DNA from: Olsenella uli
GTDB lineage: Bacteria > Actinomycetota > Coriobacteriia > Coriobacteriales > Atopobiaceae
Assembly (NCBI RefSeq): GCF_016900775.1
Contig: NZ_JACJKN010000004.1
Location: 1-64,000 of the forward strand
Direction: 5' to 3'
Length of the DNA: 64,000 nt
Position numbers and translations under genes: made by a program. This document shows positions 50,106-58,497 of this stretch, in pieces. Position 1 is the first letter of the stretch, and each line of letters begins with the position of its first letter. The notes below the pieces were generated by a model. The model saw only the letters and a program-made list of their open reading frames with translations. It searched no databases and was not told where the DNA came from.

Positions 50106-51359
50106 ATGACAAGACGAGACGAGAAGAACCGCACGGGCGAGAAGAACGGCGGCATCGCGACCCCGCGCTTCGCGGCGCTCATGGCGTCCCAGGCGCTCAG
50201 CCTGCTCGGCATGGAGATCCTGCAGTTCGTGCTGCCGCTTCACCTGCTCAACCTCACGGGGTCGGGCGCCCTCTACGGCGGCGTGGTGGCGGCGGGCTTT
50301 GTGCCCTACACGCTGCTTGCGCCCGTGGGCGGCGTCATCGCGGACCGCACGCGCAAGCGGGGCGTGATGGTGGCCGTGGGCGCGGCCCTTGCGGCGGCGA
50401 TGGCGGCCTACCTCGCGTTTGCGGCAACGCCCGCGGTCGTGCCGGCGACGGTCGCCGTCCTCATGCTCGCGTTCGCGGCGCAGGCGCTCGAACAGCCCTG
50501 CGTGCAGTCGGCGATCCCGCACCTCGTGCCACCTGCCGAGGTGGAGCGCGCCGTGGCGCTCGTGAACCAGATGGGCATGCTCACGGGCATCGGCGGGCCC
50601 GTAGTGGGCGGGCTGGCCTTCGGCTTCTTCAGTCTCTCCCCCATCGTCGTCGCGTGCGTGGCCTGCTTCGTCGCGTCCGCCTTCGTGGCGGCGCTCCTCG
50701 TGCGCATCCCCTACGAGCCTCCCGCGCGCACGGCGGGGGCCGTCGCCACCGCCCGCGCGGACCTCGCCGAGGCGCTCGGCTTCCTGCGCTCGAGCCCGCT
50801 CATGTGGCGCACCATCCTGGGCGCTACGCTCGTGAACCTCTTTGGGTCGTCGTTCTTCAACGTGTGCTCGCCCTACATCGTGACCGAGACCCTCGGTCTT
50901 CCCAACCAGCTCATGGGCGCGCTCCAGGGCGCGCTCGCGGTGGGCGGGCTCGCGGGCGGGGCCGTCGTGGCGGCGGCCCCCGGCAGGCTCGGCATCCGCT
51001 CGGTGCCGAGGCTCCTCGCGGGAGTGGCCGGTGGCATCGCGCTTATCGCCGCCGCGCTCGCGATCCCGATGCCGGCGCTCGGCACCTTCGGGGCGCTCGC
51101 TGCGCTTTACCTCCCCACGATGGCCGTCTGCATGTGCATGAGCGTCGTGGCCACGAGCTACCTGCAGATGGAGAGCCCGGGCACCCTCGTGGGCAAGGTA
51201 ATGGCACTCACCCTCATGCTGGCCAACTTCGCCACGCCCTTGGGGCAGCTCGGCTACGGCGTGGCGCTCGACCACGTGCCCGCGTGGGGCATCGCGTTTG
51301 TCGCCGCCCTCGCGACGGCCGCCGTCGCGGCCTGGCTCGCCCGCGCCGCGCGGAGCTGA
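50106..51359 (+). CDS. MFS efflux transporter
   Basis: A 417-residue transporter with about twelve membrane segments and the MFS loop signature between segments 2 and 3 (GGVIADRTRKRGVMVAVGA near residue 78). Overall resemblance is to MFS exporters of the macrolide/tetracycline type (MefA-like), although substrate cannot be inferred. The start at 50106 follows AGAGAGGAAGCG; an in-frame ATG seven codons upstream lies in the operator. The first 16 residues hold EKN twice, corresponding to two copies of the CGAGAAGAAC word in 28 bases; they look like a dispensable tail. Confidence 0.9.
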   Translation: MTRRDEKNRTGEKNGGIATPRFAALMASQALSLLGMEILQFVLPLHLLNLTGSGALYGGVVAAGFVPYTLLAPVGGVIADRTRKRGVMVAVGAALAAAMAAYLAFAATPAVVPATVAVLMLAFAAQALEQPCVQSAIPHLVPPAEVERAVALVNQMGMLTGIGGPVVGGLAFGFFSLSPIVVACVACFVASAFVAALLVRIPYEPPARTAGAVATARADLAEALGFLRSSPLMWRTILGATLVNLFGSSFFNVCSPYIVTETLGLPNQLMGALQGALAVGGLAGGAVVAAAPGRLGIRSVPRLLAGVAGGIALIAAALAIPMPALGTFGALAALYLPTMAVCMCMSVVATSYLQMESPGTLVGKVMALTLMLANFATPLGQLGYGVALDHVPAWGIAFVAALATAAVAAWLARAARS

Positions 51360-51439
51360 GACGGGCTTCTGCTCCGCCGTCCTTCTCGCCCGGCGCGCCG
51401 GTCTGCGCGCCCCGTCCTTCTCGTCTTGCACGATCTCTT

Positions 51440-51597
51440 TGGTTTTGGGTGGCAAGTTTTATGCGGCGTCCCCTCGTGCACGTTATCCTTCGCGCGCCGA
51501 GCGGGACGACCTGCGGAAACGTTGTCGGCCCCCACCGGGGTCAGCTGGGTTTTCCGGGAGTGCGCGCTCCCGACATAAAACATGCCGCCCAAAACCA
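51440..51597. repeat. TIR element D
   Basis: A 158-bp element with 24-bp ends, TGGTTTTGGGTGGCAAGTTT and the complement of TGGTTTTGGGCGGCATGTTT, matching at 22 of 24. Inside are GGGAG/CTCCC and a GACCTGCGGA segment shared with element C. The remainder of the 425-bp gap between the MFS and EFR1 genes has two CGAGAAGGAC words (51379, 51414) and no gene. Confidence 0.8.
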
Positions 51598-51784
51598 GCC
51601 CGAACCTGCCTGATGCGGCGTCCCCGCGAGCGCAAGGCCGGAAATCTCGCCAGGCGGGCGCATCTGAGTCAAAAAAGATGAAAGCATCGACCTCTGAGAG
51701 GGGGAGCCGCCGCCGCGCTCCCGCCGACAGACAGGGCTGCATATGCTTCAATTCTACGTGGGCAACGTGAGACGAGGGGGTCAC

Positions 51785-52567
51785 ATGGAGGTCAGGGCAG
51801 CCACGCTCATCTACTTCAGCGGGGCGGGAACCACGCGGTTCGTCTCCGAGCGGTGCGCGCGGGCGCTCGGCGTCCCGGCGAGGCTGGTGGACATAACGCC
51901 CGCCTCCGCCGAGATGCCGACGCTCGCCGCGGACGAGCTCGCCGTCTTTGCCGTCCCGTCCTACGGCGGGCGCATTCCCGCGCCCGTCCACGAGCGCCTG
52001 GCGCGCTGCGCGGGCAACGGCACGCCCGCGGCGCTTCTCGTCACTTACGGCAACCGCGCGATCGACGACACCCTGCTCGAGCTCGCCGACGCCGTTGAGG
52101 CAAGGGGCTTTGTGCCGGTGTCCGCGGCGGCTGTCGTCGCACACCACTCCCTCATGACCAACGTCGCGGAGGGCAGGCCAGACGCGCAGGACCTCGCGGT
52201 AGTGGACGAGCTGGCGCATGTGACGCTTGCGCGTCTGGCGGCGGCGCCCACGGCGGCCGAGGTCAGGCTGGCCAACCTTCCGGGCAACCGTCCGTACCGC
52301 GCGTTCGGCGGCGTCCCCTTCCACCCGCAGGCCGACGCCTCCCGCTGCACCCGCTGCGGAGCGTGCGCGGCGCAGTGCCCGACGGACGCGATTGACGCCG
52401 CGCGGCCCGCGGGGACCGACGACGCGCGCTGCATCTCGTGCATGCGCTGCGTCGCGGAGTGCCCCGCCGGCGCCCGCTCGATCGGCGGCGGGGCGGCGCT
52501 CACCGCCGCCCGCGCGGCGTTCGCGCTCAGGTGCGCGGAGCGTCGCCCCTCGTACCTCGTGGGGTGA
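51785..52567 (+). CDS. EFR1-type flavodoxin/ferredoxin fusion
   Basis: A 260-residue redox protein. The N-terminal flavodoxin-like domain has FMN loop YFSGAGTTRFVSERCARALG near residue 10 and VPSYGGRIPAPVHERL near 58. The C-terminal part carries two [4Fe-4S] motifs, CTRCGACAAQCPTDAID near 195 and CISCMRCVAECPAGARSIG near 218. This EFR1 arrangement is widespread in anaerobes as an electron carrier of unknown partner. The ATG at 51785 follows GAGGGGGTCAC. Confidence 0.9.
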   Translation: MEVRAATLIYFSGAGTTRFVSERCARALGVPARLVDITPASAEMPTLAADELAVFAVPSYGGRIPAPVHERLARCAGNGTPAALLVTYGNRAIDDTLLELADAVEARGFVPVSAAAVVAHHSLMTNVAEGRPDAQDLAVVDELAHVTLARLAAAPTAAEVRLANLPGNRPYRAFGGVPFHPQADASRCTRCGACAAQCPTDAIDAARPAGTDDARCISCMRCVAECPAGARSIGGGAALTAARAAFALRCAERRPSYLVG

Positions 52568-52612
52568 CGTGCGCCGGCCTGAAACGCAAGGCGACACGGC
52601 GGTAGCGTCTGC

Positions 52613-53326
52613 GGCAAGACCCTGCCCGATGTCCAGAGCATGCTCCTGCTCGCGAACCTCTTCGGCACCACGATCGACGAGCTGGTGAGGGGAGACGTGG
52701 ACGAGATGCACGAGATGGTCGAGAAGAACGAGCAGAGAACGAAGGCATTCGCCATGGCGCTGGGGGCGGTGGAGGTGGCCGTCATTGCCGTGCTCGCCAT
52801 AACGGCGGTGGTGGGGCGCGCGTACCTGGAGCCAGTGCTGCGCCTGCTGCTCGCGGTGCTGGTGCTGGCATCCGCCGTGGTCGTCCTCGTCGCGCGGCGC
52901 CAGGAGGGCGGGCGTGAGGCCAAGAGCGCGGCCGAGCTTCTGGGGGCGGCGTCCGGCGACCCCGTGGAGGCGGCGCAGGAGAGCGCCTCCGCCAACGTCA
53001 TGCGATTGGTGCTCCAGGTGTTCGTGGGGCTCGCTGTGGGCATCGGCGTGCTCGTGCTTGGGGACCTGATGCTTGACGTGCGGCAGTTCATCGGGCTTGC
53101 GGCGGCCGTCGGCGTCGTTGTCGCGCTGGTGGCGGCGCGGATGCTGGGCCGTTACGCCCGCCCGATGTGGACGGCGGCCATCCTGCCGGCGCTCTGGGTC
53201 GCAGGCGCCATCGCCCTCGGCGCCGCCACGGGCGGTCTTGGCTCGCCGCGCGGCTGGATCGCCGTCGCGGGCAGTGCGGTCTCGCTCCTCGCGTTCTGGG
53301 CGATCGGGCGGAAGCGCCGGGGGTAG
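52613..53326 (+). pseudogene. Decapitated XRE-family membrane regulator
   Basis: The frame opens after TGA at 52580. It encodes GKTLPDVQSMLLLANLFGTT IDELVRGD, the usual end of an XRE helix-turn-helix with its dimer tail, followed by five or six membrane segments. The first 35 or so residues of the HTH are missing: only 45 bases separate this point from the preceding gene. Translation from ATG 52640 could still give a 228-residue membrane protein without a DNA-binding domain. The EKNEQR segment carries a CGAGAAGAAC word. Deletion or recombination at the EFR1 gene end is the likely cause. Confidence 0.7.
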
Positions 53327-53368
53327 GCGCGGATCGTCCTGTTGCCCTGCGCCATGGCGGCCTGTGCC

Positions 53369-53665
53369 CTACCGGACCCCCTCGTAATGTGTCCACATGC
53401 GAACGACCTTGACCGTGCCCTGGAACTGCTTGCCGTTAACGGTGACGGGTGTAGCGTCTACGGTGTAGACAAAACGATGCTGCAGGGAGATGCGGCGCGA
53501 ATAGAGCCCTTCAAGGCTGCCGACAGGGCCCTCAAAGGCAGGAGGCGTTCCAAACGGGTTGGCGCGCACGACCTCAACGAGCTGCTTGCCCTTTTTCTCC
53601 AGTCCCGCCGCCTTGAGCTTTTCTGCATCTTTGGCTGCCTGTTTGGTGAAGACGACGCGCCACAT
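53369..53665 (-). CDS. Txe/YoeB-family toxin
   Basis: A 98-residue ribosome-dependent mRNA endonuclease-like toxin. It starts MWRVVFTKQAAKDAEKLKAA and continues with GLEKKGKQLVEVVRANPF, the typical amphipathic helices; the C-terminal sheet has LQHRFVYTVD and ends VKVVRMWTHYEGVR, holding the conserved His, Arg and C-terminal aromatic positions. The ATG lies two bases after the antitoxin stop, so translation is coupled. A remnant of a related toxin is at 58306. Confidence 0.9.
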   Translation of the reverse strand: MWRVVFTKQAAKDAEKLKAAGLEKKGKQLVEVVRANPFGTPPAFEGPVGSLEGLYSRRISLQHRFVYTVDATPVTVNGKQFQGTVKVVRMWTHYEGVR

Positions 53666-53667
53666 GC

Positions 53668-53919
53668 TCACCACTCCAGGGAGCTCTCGTCAACGCATTC
53701 CTCGATGGGGGCGTCGCGGCCGTCGATGAGCGACTGCGCCATGCCGGGGATGCCCATGAGGTAGAGGGTCTCCTCGATGGCCGCCCACTCGTCCTCGCCC
53801 ACGAGTACCGCCCCCTTGCCCTTGGTGTTGGTGATGGCGATGGGCGCGCAGTTCTCGTTGGTCTGGGCGATGATGTTGTAGAGGTCCTTGCGCAGAGCGG
53901 TCGCGCTGATTGAGGTCAT
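53668..53919 (-). CDS. Phd/YefM-family antitoxin
   Basis: An 83-residue antitoxin, first gene of the pair. The N-terminal dimerisation and DNA-binding fold starts MTSISATALRKDLYNIIAQT, followed by PIAITNTKGKGAVLVGEDEW; the C-terminal acidic tail (GRDAPIEECVDESSLEW) would wrap the toxin. TTAGGAGCAGCC precedes the ATG. The operator array upstream suggests normal autorepression by the complex. Confidence 0.92.
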   Translation of the reverse strand: MTSISATALRKDLYNIIAQTNENCAPIAITNTKGKGAVLVGEDEWAAIEETLYLMGIPGMAQSLIDGRDAPIEECVDESSLEW

Positions 53920-53929
53920 GGCTGCTCCT

Positions 53930-53981
53930 AACGTACGTTGTCGCGTACGTTGATTCTAGCGTACGCAACAACGTACGTCAA
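53930..53981 (-). promoter_or_regulatory. Promoter and operator array of the toxin-antitoxin pair
   Basis: On the minus strand TTGACG and TAGAAT are 17 bases apart. Four palindromic GTACG cores (53933, 53945, 53961, 53973) lie in two pairs 12 bases apart and 16 bases between pairs, covering both promoter boxes. This is a textbook arrangement for cooperative binding by a YefM-YoeB complex. Confidence 0.88.
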
Positions 53982-54459
53982 TCAAACGTGAGTTGGAACT
54001 GGATATGTCCTGCGCCTACCTGAAGACGCATATCCCGCTAGCGACTGAGCTTGGGCGTTCCCCGTTCGGGCGGCGTGACAGGGCTCGACCAAGGGAAGCA
54101 CGCCATGGATCAAAAGCGCAGTCGATGTCTTAGAGACGAAGCGAAATCGCTCGGCCTTTATAAAGGCCCTTTGCGCGGACTTTTTTCGAGTACGCCTGAA
54201 GCTTTGTACATCTAAGCAGTAGGTTTCAGCTATACCTGAAACTTCGATGTGCGTCGTAGGGGCGGAATCGCCCCCTAGCCCGGATGAACCGTCGGGCGCC
54301 CCGCGGGAGCCTCCCGCGGGGCGCCCCCGTCTCCGCGCATCCATATGCCCCTCTGCGGGTAGAATCACCCCAGATGTCCCCTCCCGAGGAGGCAACATAT
54401 GACGACAGACCTCTAGCCGATGACGCCAGACGCTTTCGCTATCGGATGGAGGGACAGGT
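53982..54459. other. Lower-GC intergenic region with several hairpins
   Basis: No gene is supported in 478 bases. Visible structures: perfect GGCCTTTATAAAGGCC (54153-54168), GTTTCAG/CTGAAAC (54223-54242), GGGGCG/CGCCCC around 54259-54274, and a 16-bp perfect stem GGGCGCCCCGCGGGAG (54294-54326). The first half has lower GC than the surrounding genes. It may contain a small RNA or a decayed gene. Confidence 0.4.
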
Positions 54460-55575
54460 ATGTCGAGAATCAGGGAGATGCTGCCCGGTGAGTACGGGCT
54501 GCTGGACGAGTTCCTGTACCAGGCGATCTACACCGAACCGGGCGAGCCGCGCCCGCCGCGCGCCGTGCTCGCGGACCCGTCGCTGCGCGCCTACGTCGAG
54601 GGCTTCGGCCGCGCCGGCGACGTCGCCGTCTGCGCCGAGGAGGACGGCGAGGTCGTGGGGGCCGCGTGGGCGCGTCGCATGCGCGGCTACGGCTTTGCGG
54701 GGGACGGCGTGCCGGAGCTCGCCGTCTCCGTCCTGCCGGGCCATCGCGGTCGCGGCGTCGGGACCGCGCTGCTCTCCGCCCTCGTCGAGCGATGCCTCGA
54801 GCTCGGCTACCCCGCGCTGTCGCTCTCGGTCCAGCGCTCCAACCCCGCCGCGCGCCTCTACGAGCGACTTGGCTTTCAAGAGGTCTCTGGCGACGACAGG
54901 GAGGCCGTGATGGTGCTGCCGCTCGGCGGGCGTGACGAGGGTACCCGCGGGGGAGCCCCCTTCGAGCAGGCGCGTGCGGCCGCCCTGCGGGTGCTGACCG
55001 CCCCCGGCCTCGCCGGGAGGGCGTACCTCCAGGGAGGGCTCGTGCCCTGGGTCGCCTCCGGGCGCGACTCCGGGAGGCCCCACGGCGACGCGGACGTCTC
55101 GGTGCGCCTGGGCGACATGCCCGCGGTGCGCGCCTGGCTTGCCGCCGAGGGCCTGTACGACCCCGCGCTCGACTCGCTCAGCCTGGGATGCAACGAGGGC
55201 CGTGGCGACTTCGGCGTCCACGCGATCGTCGACGGCGTGCTCGTGAGCTTCTGCCCGTTCCGCTTCGAGGGTCGCGATCTGTGCCAGCGCAACGCCGCGC
55301 TCGCGGCGACCGACGGCTTCGACGCCCTGCTCGAGGCGGTCGTCCCCGGCGTCGAGGAGGGCGACCTCTTCGAGGGGCGCGCGCTGCCGGGCGGCGCCGT
55401 CGTCGGCTGCGCGACGCTCGAGTCCGTCCGCGCCGCCAAGGTCGCGAGCGGGCGCGAGAAGGACGCACATGACGTCGCCGAGATTGACCGCATCGGCTTC
55501 GACCCCGCACGCTACGCCCGCGTTGCCGCCGCCTACGCCGCCATGCGCATCGAGTGCGTGGCCCACGGGGAATAG
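54460..55575 (+). CDS. GNAT acetyltransferase fused to a nucleotidyltransferase-like domain
   Basis: A 371-residue fusion. Residues 1-155 are GNAT, with the acetyl-CoA loop VSVLPGHRGRGVGTALLSAL near 92 and LSVQRSNPAARLYERLGFQE near 122. Residues about 170-371 resemble aminoglycoside nucleotidyltransferase-type proteins: LQGGLVPWVASGRDSGRPHG followed by DADVSVRL near 190 fits the G-S/G...DxD nucleotide-transfer motif. A join of these two modification domains suggests modification of a small molecule such as an antibiotic; the actual substrate is unknown. The GTG/ATG choice is clear: ATG at 54460 after GGACAGGT. Confidence 0.82.
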   Translation: MSRIREMLPGEYGLLDEFLYQAIYTEPGEPRPPRAVLADPSLRAYVEGFGRAGDVAVCAEEDGEVVGAAWARRMRGYGFAGDGVPELAVSVLPGHRGRGVGTALLSALVERCLELGYPALSLSVQRSNPAARLYERLGFQEVSGDDREAVMVLPLGGRDEGTRGGAPFEQARAAALRVLTAPGLAGRAYLQGGLVPWVASGRDSGRPHGDADVSVRLGDMPAVRAWLAAEGLYDPALDSLSLGCNEGRGDFGVHAIVDGVLVSFCPFRFEGRDLCQRNAALAATDGFDALLEAVVPGVEEGDLFEGRALPGGAVVGCATLESVRAAKVASGREKDAHDVAEIDRIGFDPARYARVAAAYAAMRIECVAHGE

Positions 55576-55616
55576 GCTCTTTCTGGGGGCTGGGTGTCGT
55601 TGGCCGGCGCCCAGCT

Positions 55617-56159
55617 TCAGCGCTTCAGCTTCTTGCGGAGCTTGAGCTCGATTCCCCTCCGAGCGGCAATCTCCTTGAGCGCGCATGCCATGCGCGCCGC
55701 CCGCTCCCTGATGGGTGCCTCCCCGACGGAAGCCTCGCACTCCCTGAGGGCCGCCTCGACATCCCCGATATCGAGCAGGTTGGTTGCGACGCAGTAGAGC
55801 GTCTTCCTGCGTCCGTCGTTGTATCCGGAGAGGAGGCGATCGAGCAGCAGGCGCTTTCGCCGCTGCTCCTCCCCATAGGCGGCGGTTCCGACAGCCTGCG
55901 CTTTCTCGAGGTCGCGCAGCTGGTTGCGATGGGTAATGAAGGAGTCATGCTCATCCGCGTCGTCGTACTTCTCGCATGGAAAGCTGGGGCACTGAAAGCA
56001 GTATTCGAAAGAGCCGTGCTCAAGGCTGCATCGCGCTGCGGGGCACGATTGGTTGCCGTTTCCGCACCCTCCGCAGTGCCCGCCGAGTTGCATGGGGCAG
56101 AGCAGGCAGTTGAGCCCGCAGAGCGAGAGGCTGCGGTCGGCCCTGGAGAAGCCCCTCAT
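55617..56159 (-). CDS. DUF3795-type cysteine-rich protein
   Basis: A 180-residue protein whose first 65 residues hold eleven cysteines, beginning LCGLNCLLCPMQLGGHCGGC and continuing CPAARCSLEHGSFEYCFQCP SFPC, the DUF3795 pattern, probably binding zinc or an iron-sulfur cluster. The remaining part is helical and basic, ending KLRKKLKR. Function is unknown for the family. It is convergent with the GNAT fusion gene, 41 bases away. Confidence 0.82.
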   Translation of the reverse strand: MRGFSRADRSLSLCGLNCLLCPMQLGGHCGGCGNGNQSCPAARCSLEHGSFEYCFQCPSFPCEKYDDADEHDSFITHRNQLRDLEKAQAVGTAAYGEEQRRKRLLLDRLLSGYNDGRRKTLYCVATNLLDIGDVEAALRECEASVGEAPIRERAARMACALKEIAARRGIELKLRKKLKR

Positions 56160-56365
56160 GTTGTCACCTCGATCCTGTCAGACGGAGGCCCACTGCCGCA
56201 GGGCGCGCAGAGCGTTTTTCGTCCCTGTGGTACTTGTACTCGAAGTCCGGCTGCTTGCCGCTCGGCTTCTGGTCCCCGATCGCTCCCATTATCCCATGGG
56301 TGCGTCGGGGTCGGCGACACGCCCGGTATAATCAGGAGCGTGAGCCCGACCAGAGGAGGCACGCC

Positions 56366-56752
56366 ATGGACCTCACGCGCATAGACGCCCGCCTGCTCTC
56401 GCGCCCCGGCGCCAGCAAGGCGTTTCACGAAAAGTGGGGCTGGATGGTGTACTGGGTGGGCAGCAGGCAGTTCGCCTGCGAGTTCACCGCCTCGCCCGAC
56501 GCCAAGCCGCCCTACGCTGGGCGCCACCTGCTGTCGCTCAAGTGCGACCCCGACCGCATCCTTGAGCTGCGCGCCGAGTACCCGGGCGCGGTGCTGCCCG
56601 GCTACTACTCCGACGGGCGCACGTGGGTCTCCGTCGACCTTGACGCAGACCTGCCCGAGGACCTCGTGCTCGGCCTCTGCGACATGAGCTACGGCCTCGT
56701 CTTTTCCAAGCTGCCCAGACGCACGCAGCGAGAGATCACCGGGACAGAGTGA
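56366..56752 (+). CDS. MmcQ/YjbR-family DNA-binding-like protein
   Basis: A 128-residue protein of the MmcQ/YjbR family, with the alternating strand-helix fold seen in CyaY-like DNA-binding domains. Conserved parts are FHEKWGWMVYWVGSRQFACE near residue 20, LLSLKCDPDRILELRAEYPG near 56 and LPGYYSDGRTWVSVDL near 78. The ATG follows AGAGGAGGC with good spacing; a longer reading upstream is not supported. Its cellular role is not established. Confidence 0.88.
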   Translation: MDLTRIDARLLSRPGASKAFHEKWGWMVYWVGSRQFACEFTASPDAKPPYAGRHLLSLKCDPDRILELRAEYPGAVLPGYYSDGRTWVSVDLDADLPEDLVLGLCDMSYGLVFSKLPRRTQREITGTE

Positions 56753-56780
56753 GAGACGCGGTCGGTTCTGGAGCAGTCCC

Positions 56781-58121
56781 TCATTCCGCCGCGTCGATCC
56801 TGTCGGGCAGGAGCCCGGCGGCGTAGAGCGGCACGTTGGTCATCCACGGCTGACTCTCGAACCCCGAGAGCGACAGTCTGATGCCACGCTCCAGGTGGAA
56901 CCGGTCAAGAAACGCCTTCAGGCTCTTTGAGCGGAGGTTCTGCTCGGCTTTGACCTCTACGGGCACGACTCGACTCTTCCATTCGTATACGAAGTCGACT
57001 TCACCCGTCGAGTTTTCAGCGGACCAGTATCGTGGGACCACCTTGCTCGATGCGGTGAGCGCCTGGCACACGTAGTTCTCGGCAAGCGCTCCCTTGAATT
57101 CGGTGAACAGGCGGTTCCCTGCCAAAATTGTTGACGCATCGAGTCCGCTCGCTGCTCCCAGGAGACCCGTGTCAAGGAGGTAGAGCTTAAAGGCGCTTGG
57201 GTCCTCATAGCCGGAGAGGGGGAGTCCTGCCTTGGTGATGCGCCTCACGCGCAGGGCGAGCCCCGCGTCAACGAGCCACTGTATGGCTTCCTCGTAGCCA
57301 CGGGCCCGCGCGCCGGGTCGCACGGCCGAGTAGATGAACTTCTTGTTCTCACGGGCGAGCTGAGATGGCAGCGACTGCCAGACGTAGCGGATGCGCTCGC
57401 TGACCTGAGGGGTGGTGTATTTTGAAAAATCTAGTTCATAGGCAGTGAGCAGATTTGTCTGGACGTCACGGACGGCTGAGTAGTCATGGATTTCTGCGTA
57501 GGTCCTGACCGCCTCCGGCATGCCGCCCACGAAGTAGTACCGACGCAGATGGTCGGTAAAGCGTTCAGAGAACGCGTCGAGAAGGGACGTGTTGGCCTCG
57601 CTGATTACGCTCGCCATGCGGCTCTCGCCCACGGCGTCGAGGTACTCCTTGAACGTCATGGGGTACATGGTGAGAAAGTCAACCTTGCCGACGGGGAAGG
57701 AGATGCGCGGTTCGTCGTTCCCCGACTGCCTTCGCCCGTGCAGGGCAACGCCAAGGAGCGACCCCGCCGCGACGATGGGCACGTCGGGCCGCCGCTCGCA
57801 GAAGGTCTTAAGCGAGCTGAGGGCTCGCGGGCACTCCTGAATCTCGTCGAGCACAACAAGGACGTTTGACTCTCCCGCGTCGGTGCTTGTTCTGAGGGAG
57901 ATTGCCTCAAGGAGGCGCTCCGGATCGAGGCTTCCGTCAAAGACGGCCTTCATGTCCTCGTCGGTGAGAAAGTCAACGTAGGCTATATCGTCGAACTCAC
58001 GTCGCGCAAACTCCTTGATGGCCCAGGTCTTGCCCACCTGACGCGCACCCTGAACGAGCAGGGGCTTCCTTGTTGGACGCCGCTTCCACTGGACAAGCTG
58101 GTCTAGGACATTTCTTTTCAT
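56781..58121 (-). CDS. AAA ATPase with DUF4143 C-terminal domain
   Basis: A 446-residue protein common in anaerobes and archaea. The N-terminal AAA_14 domain has Walker A LVQGARQVGKTWAIKEFARR near residue 23 and Walker B VLVVLDEIQECPRALSSLKT near 88, with sensor-like IVAAGSLLGVALH near 118. The central part carries FLTMYPMTFKEYL and the YYFVGGMPEAV motif near 195. The C-terminal DUF4143 has a PD-(D/E)xK-like site, TGEVDFVYEWKSRVVPVEVKAE near 385. Function is unknown; a DNA-related or defence role is often suspected. Codon use is less GC-rich than its neighbours, suggesting transfer. Confidence 0.9.
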   Translation of the reverse strand: MKRNVLDQLVQWKRRPTRKPLLVQGARQVGKTWAIKEFARREFDDIAYVDFLTDEDMKAVFDGSLDPERLLEAISLRTSTDAGESNVLVVLDEIQECPRALSSLKTFCERRPDVPIVAAGSLLGVALHGRRQSGNDEPRISFPVGKVDFLTMYPMTFKEYLDAVGESRMASVISEANTSLLDAFSERFTDHLRRYYFVGGMPEAVRTYAEIHDYSAVRDVQTNLLTAYELDFSKYTTPQVSERIRYVWQSLPSQLARENKKFIYSAVRPGARARGYEEAIQWLVDAGLALRVRRITKAGLPLSGYEDPSAFKLYLLDTGLLGAASGLDASTILAGNRLFTEFKGALAENYVCQALTASSKVVPRYWSAENSTGEVDFVYEWKSRVVPVEVKAEQNLRSKSLKAFLDRFHLERGIRLSLSGFESQPWMTNVPLYAAGLLPDRIDAAE

Positions 58122-58139
58122 GGCTGCCTCCCACCTTCT

Positions 58140-58290
58140 TTCATCATTATATGGCGGAAGAAGCTTGCTACCAATAAATAGTCCATAAGATTGGCAATAT
58201 AACCAAAAAAACGTCCTTAAAAATGGCTATAACACCAGAATCACGTTCTTTTTTCGTTTTAGTCTGTTCATATAGGATGTTCTATCGGGC
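58140..58290. other. AT-rich promoter region
   Basis: The most AT-rich stretch in the window (runs such as CCAAAAAAACG and TTCTTTTTTCG). It precedes the DUF4143 ATPase on the minus strand and the YjdF leader on the plus strand, so it likely contains divergent promoters or marks a junction of acquired DNA. No gene is seen. Confidence 0.5.
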
Positions 58291-58305
58291 GCGGCAGCAG
58301 TGTGC

Positions 58306-58372
58306 TCACATGCGGACGGCCTTGAGCGTGCTCTGGGGCTGCTTGCTGTCAGCAGTGACAGCTGCGCTACAA
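58306..58372 (-). pseudogene. 3'-terminal fragment of a Txe/YoeB toxin gene
   Basis: The minus strand reads AAVTADSKQPQSTLKAVRM and stop, aligning with ATPVTVNGKQFQGTVKVVRM of the intact toxin at 53369. DNA alignment of about 70 bases is also good by eye. Everything upstream of this piece is missing, and the YjdF riboswitch begins there instead. Confidence 0.75.
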
Positions 58373-58456
58373 TCGACACATCGGAGATGAAAACACGACC
58401 CCGTCGGGTAGTCGGGGTGCGGGCGCCGCCCGTCAGTAACCTGCCTCCTTGGTTGT
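58369..58456 (+). ncRNA. Candidate yjdF riboswitch
   Basis: A structured leader 42 bases before a yjdF-family gene. ACAATC (58369-58374) pairs with GGTTGT (58451-58456) as P1; inside, ACCCCG pairs with CGGGGT around GTCGGGTAGT, followed by GGGCGCCGCCC and GTAACCTGCC. The known yjdF motif (Rfam RF01764), which senses aromatic heterocyclic compounds, occurs before genes of exactly this family. I could not check its consensus base by base. Confidence 0.7.
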
Positions 58457-58497
58457 CCCTTCTCCGCGTGGCTCTCTACATAAAGGAGGGATTCGCC

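Noticed and set aside
58300-58497. N-terminal extension of the YjdF protein from 58300
   Set aside because: That stretch is the toxin remnant and riboswitch-like leader; an AAAGGAGG ribosome site precedes the ATG at 58498 and family length fits.
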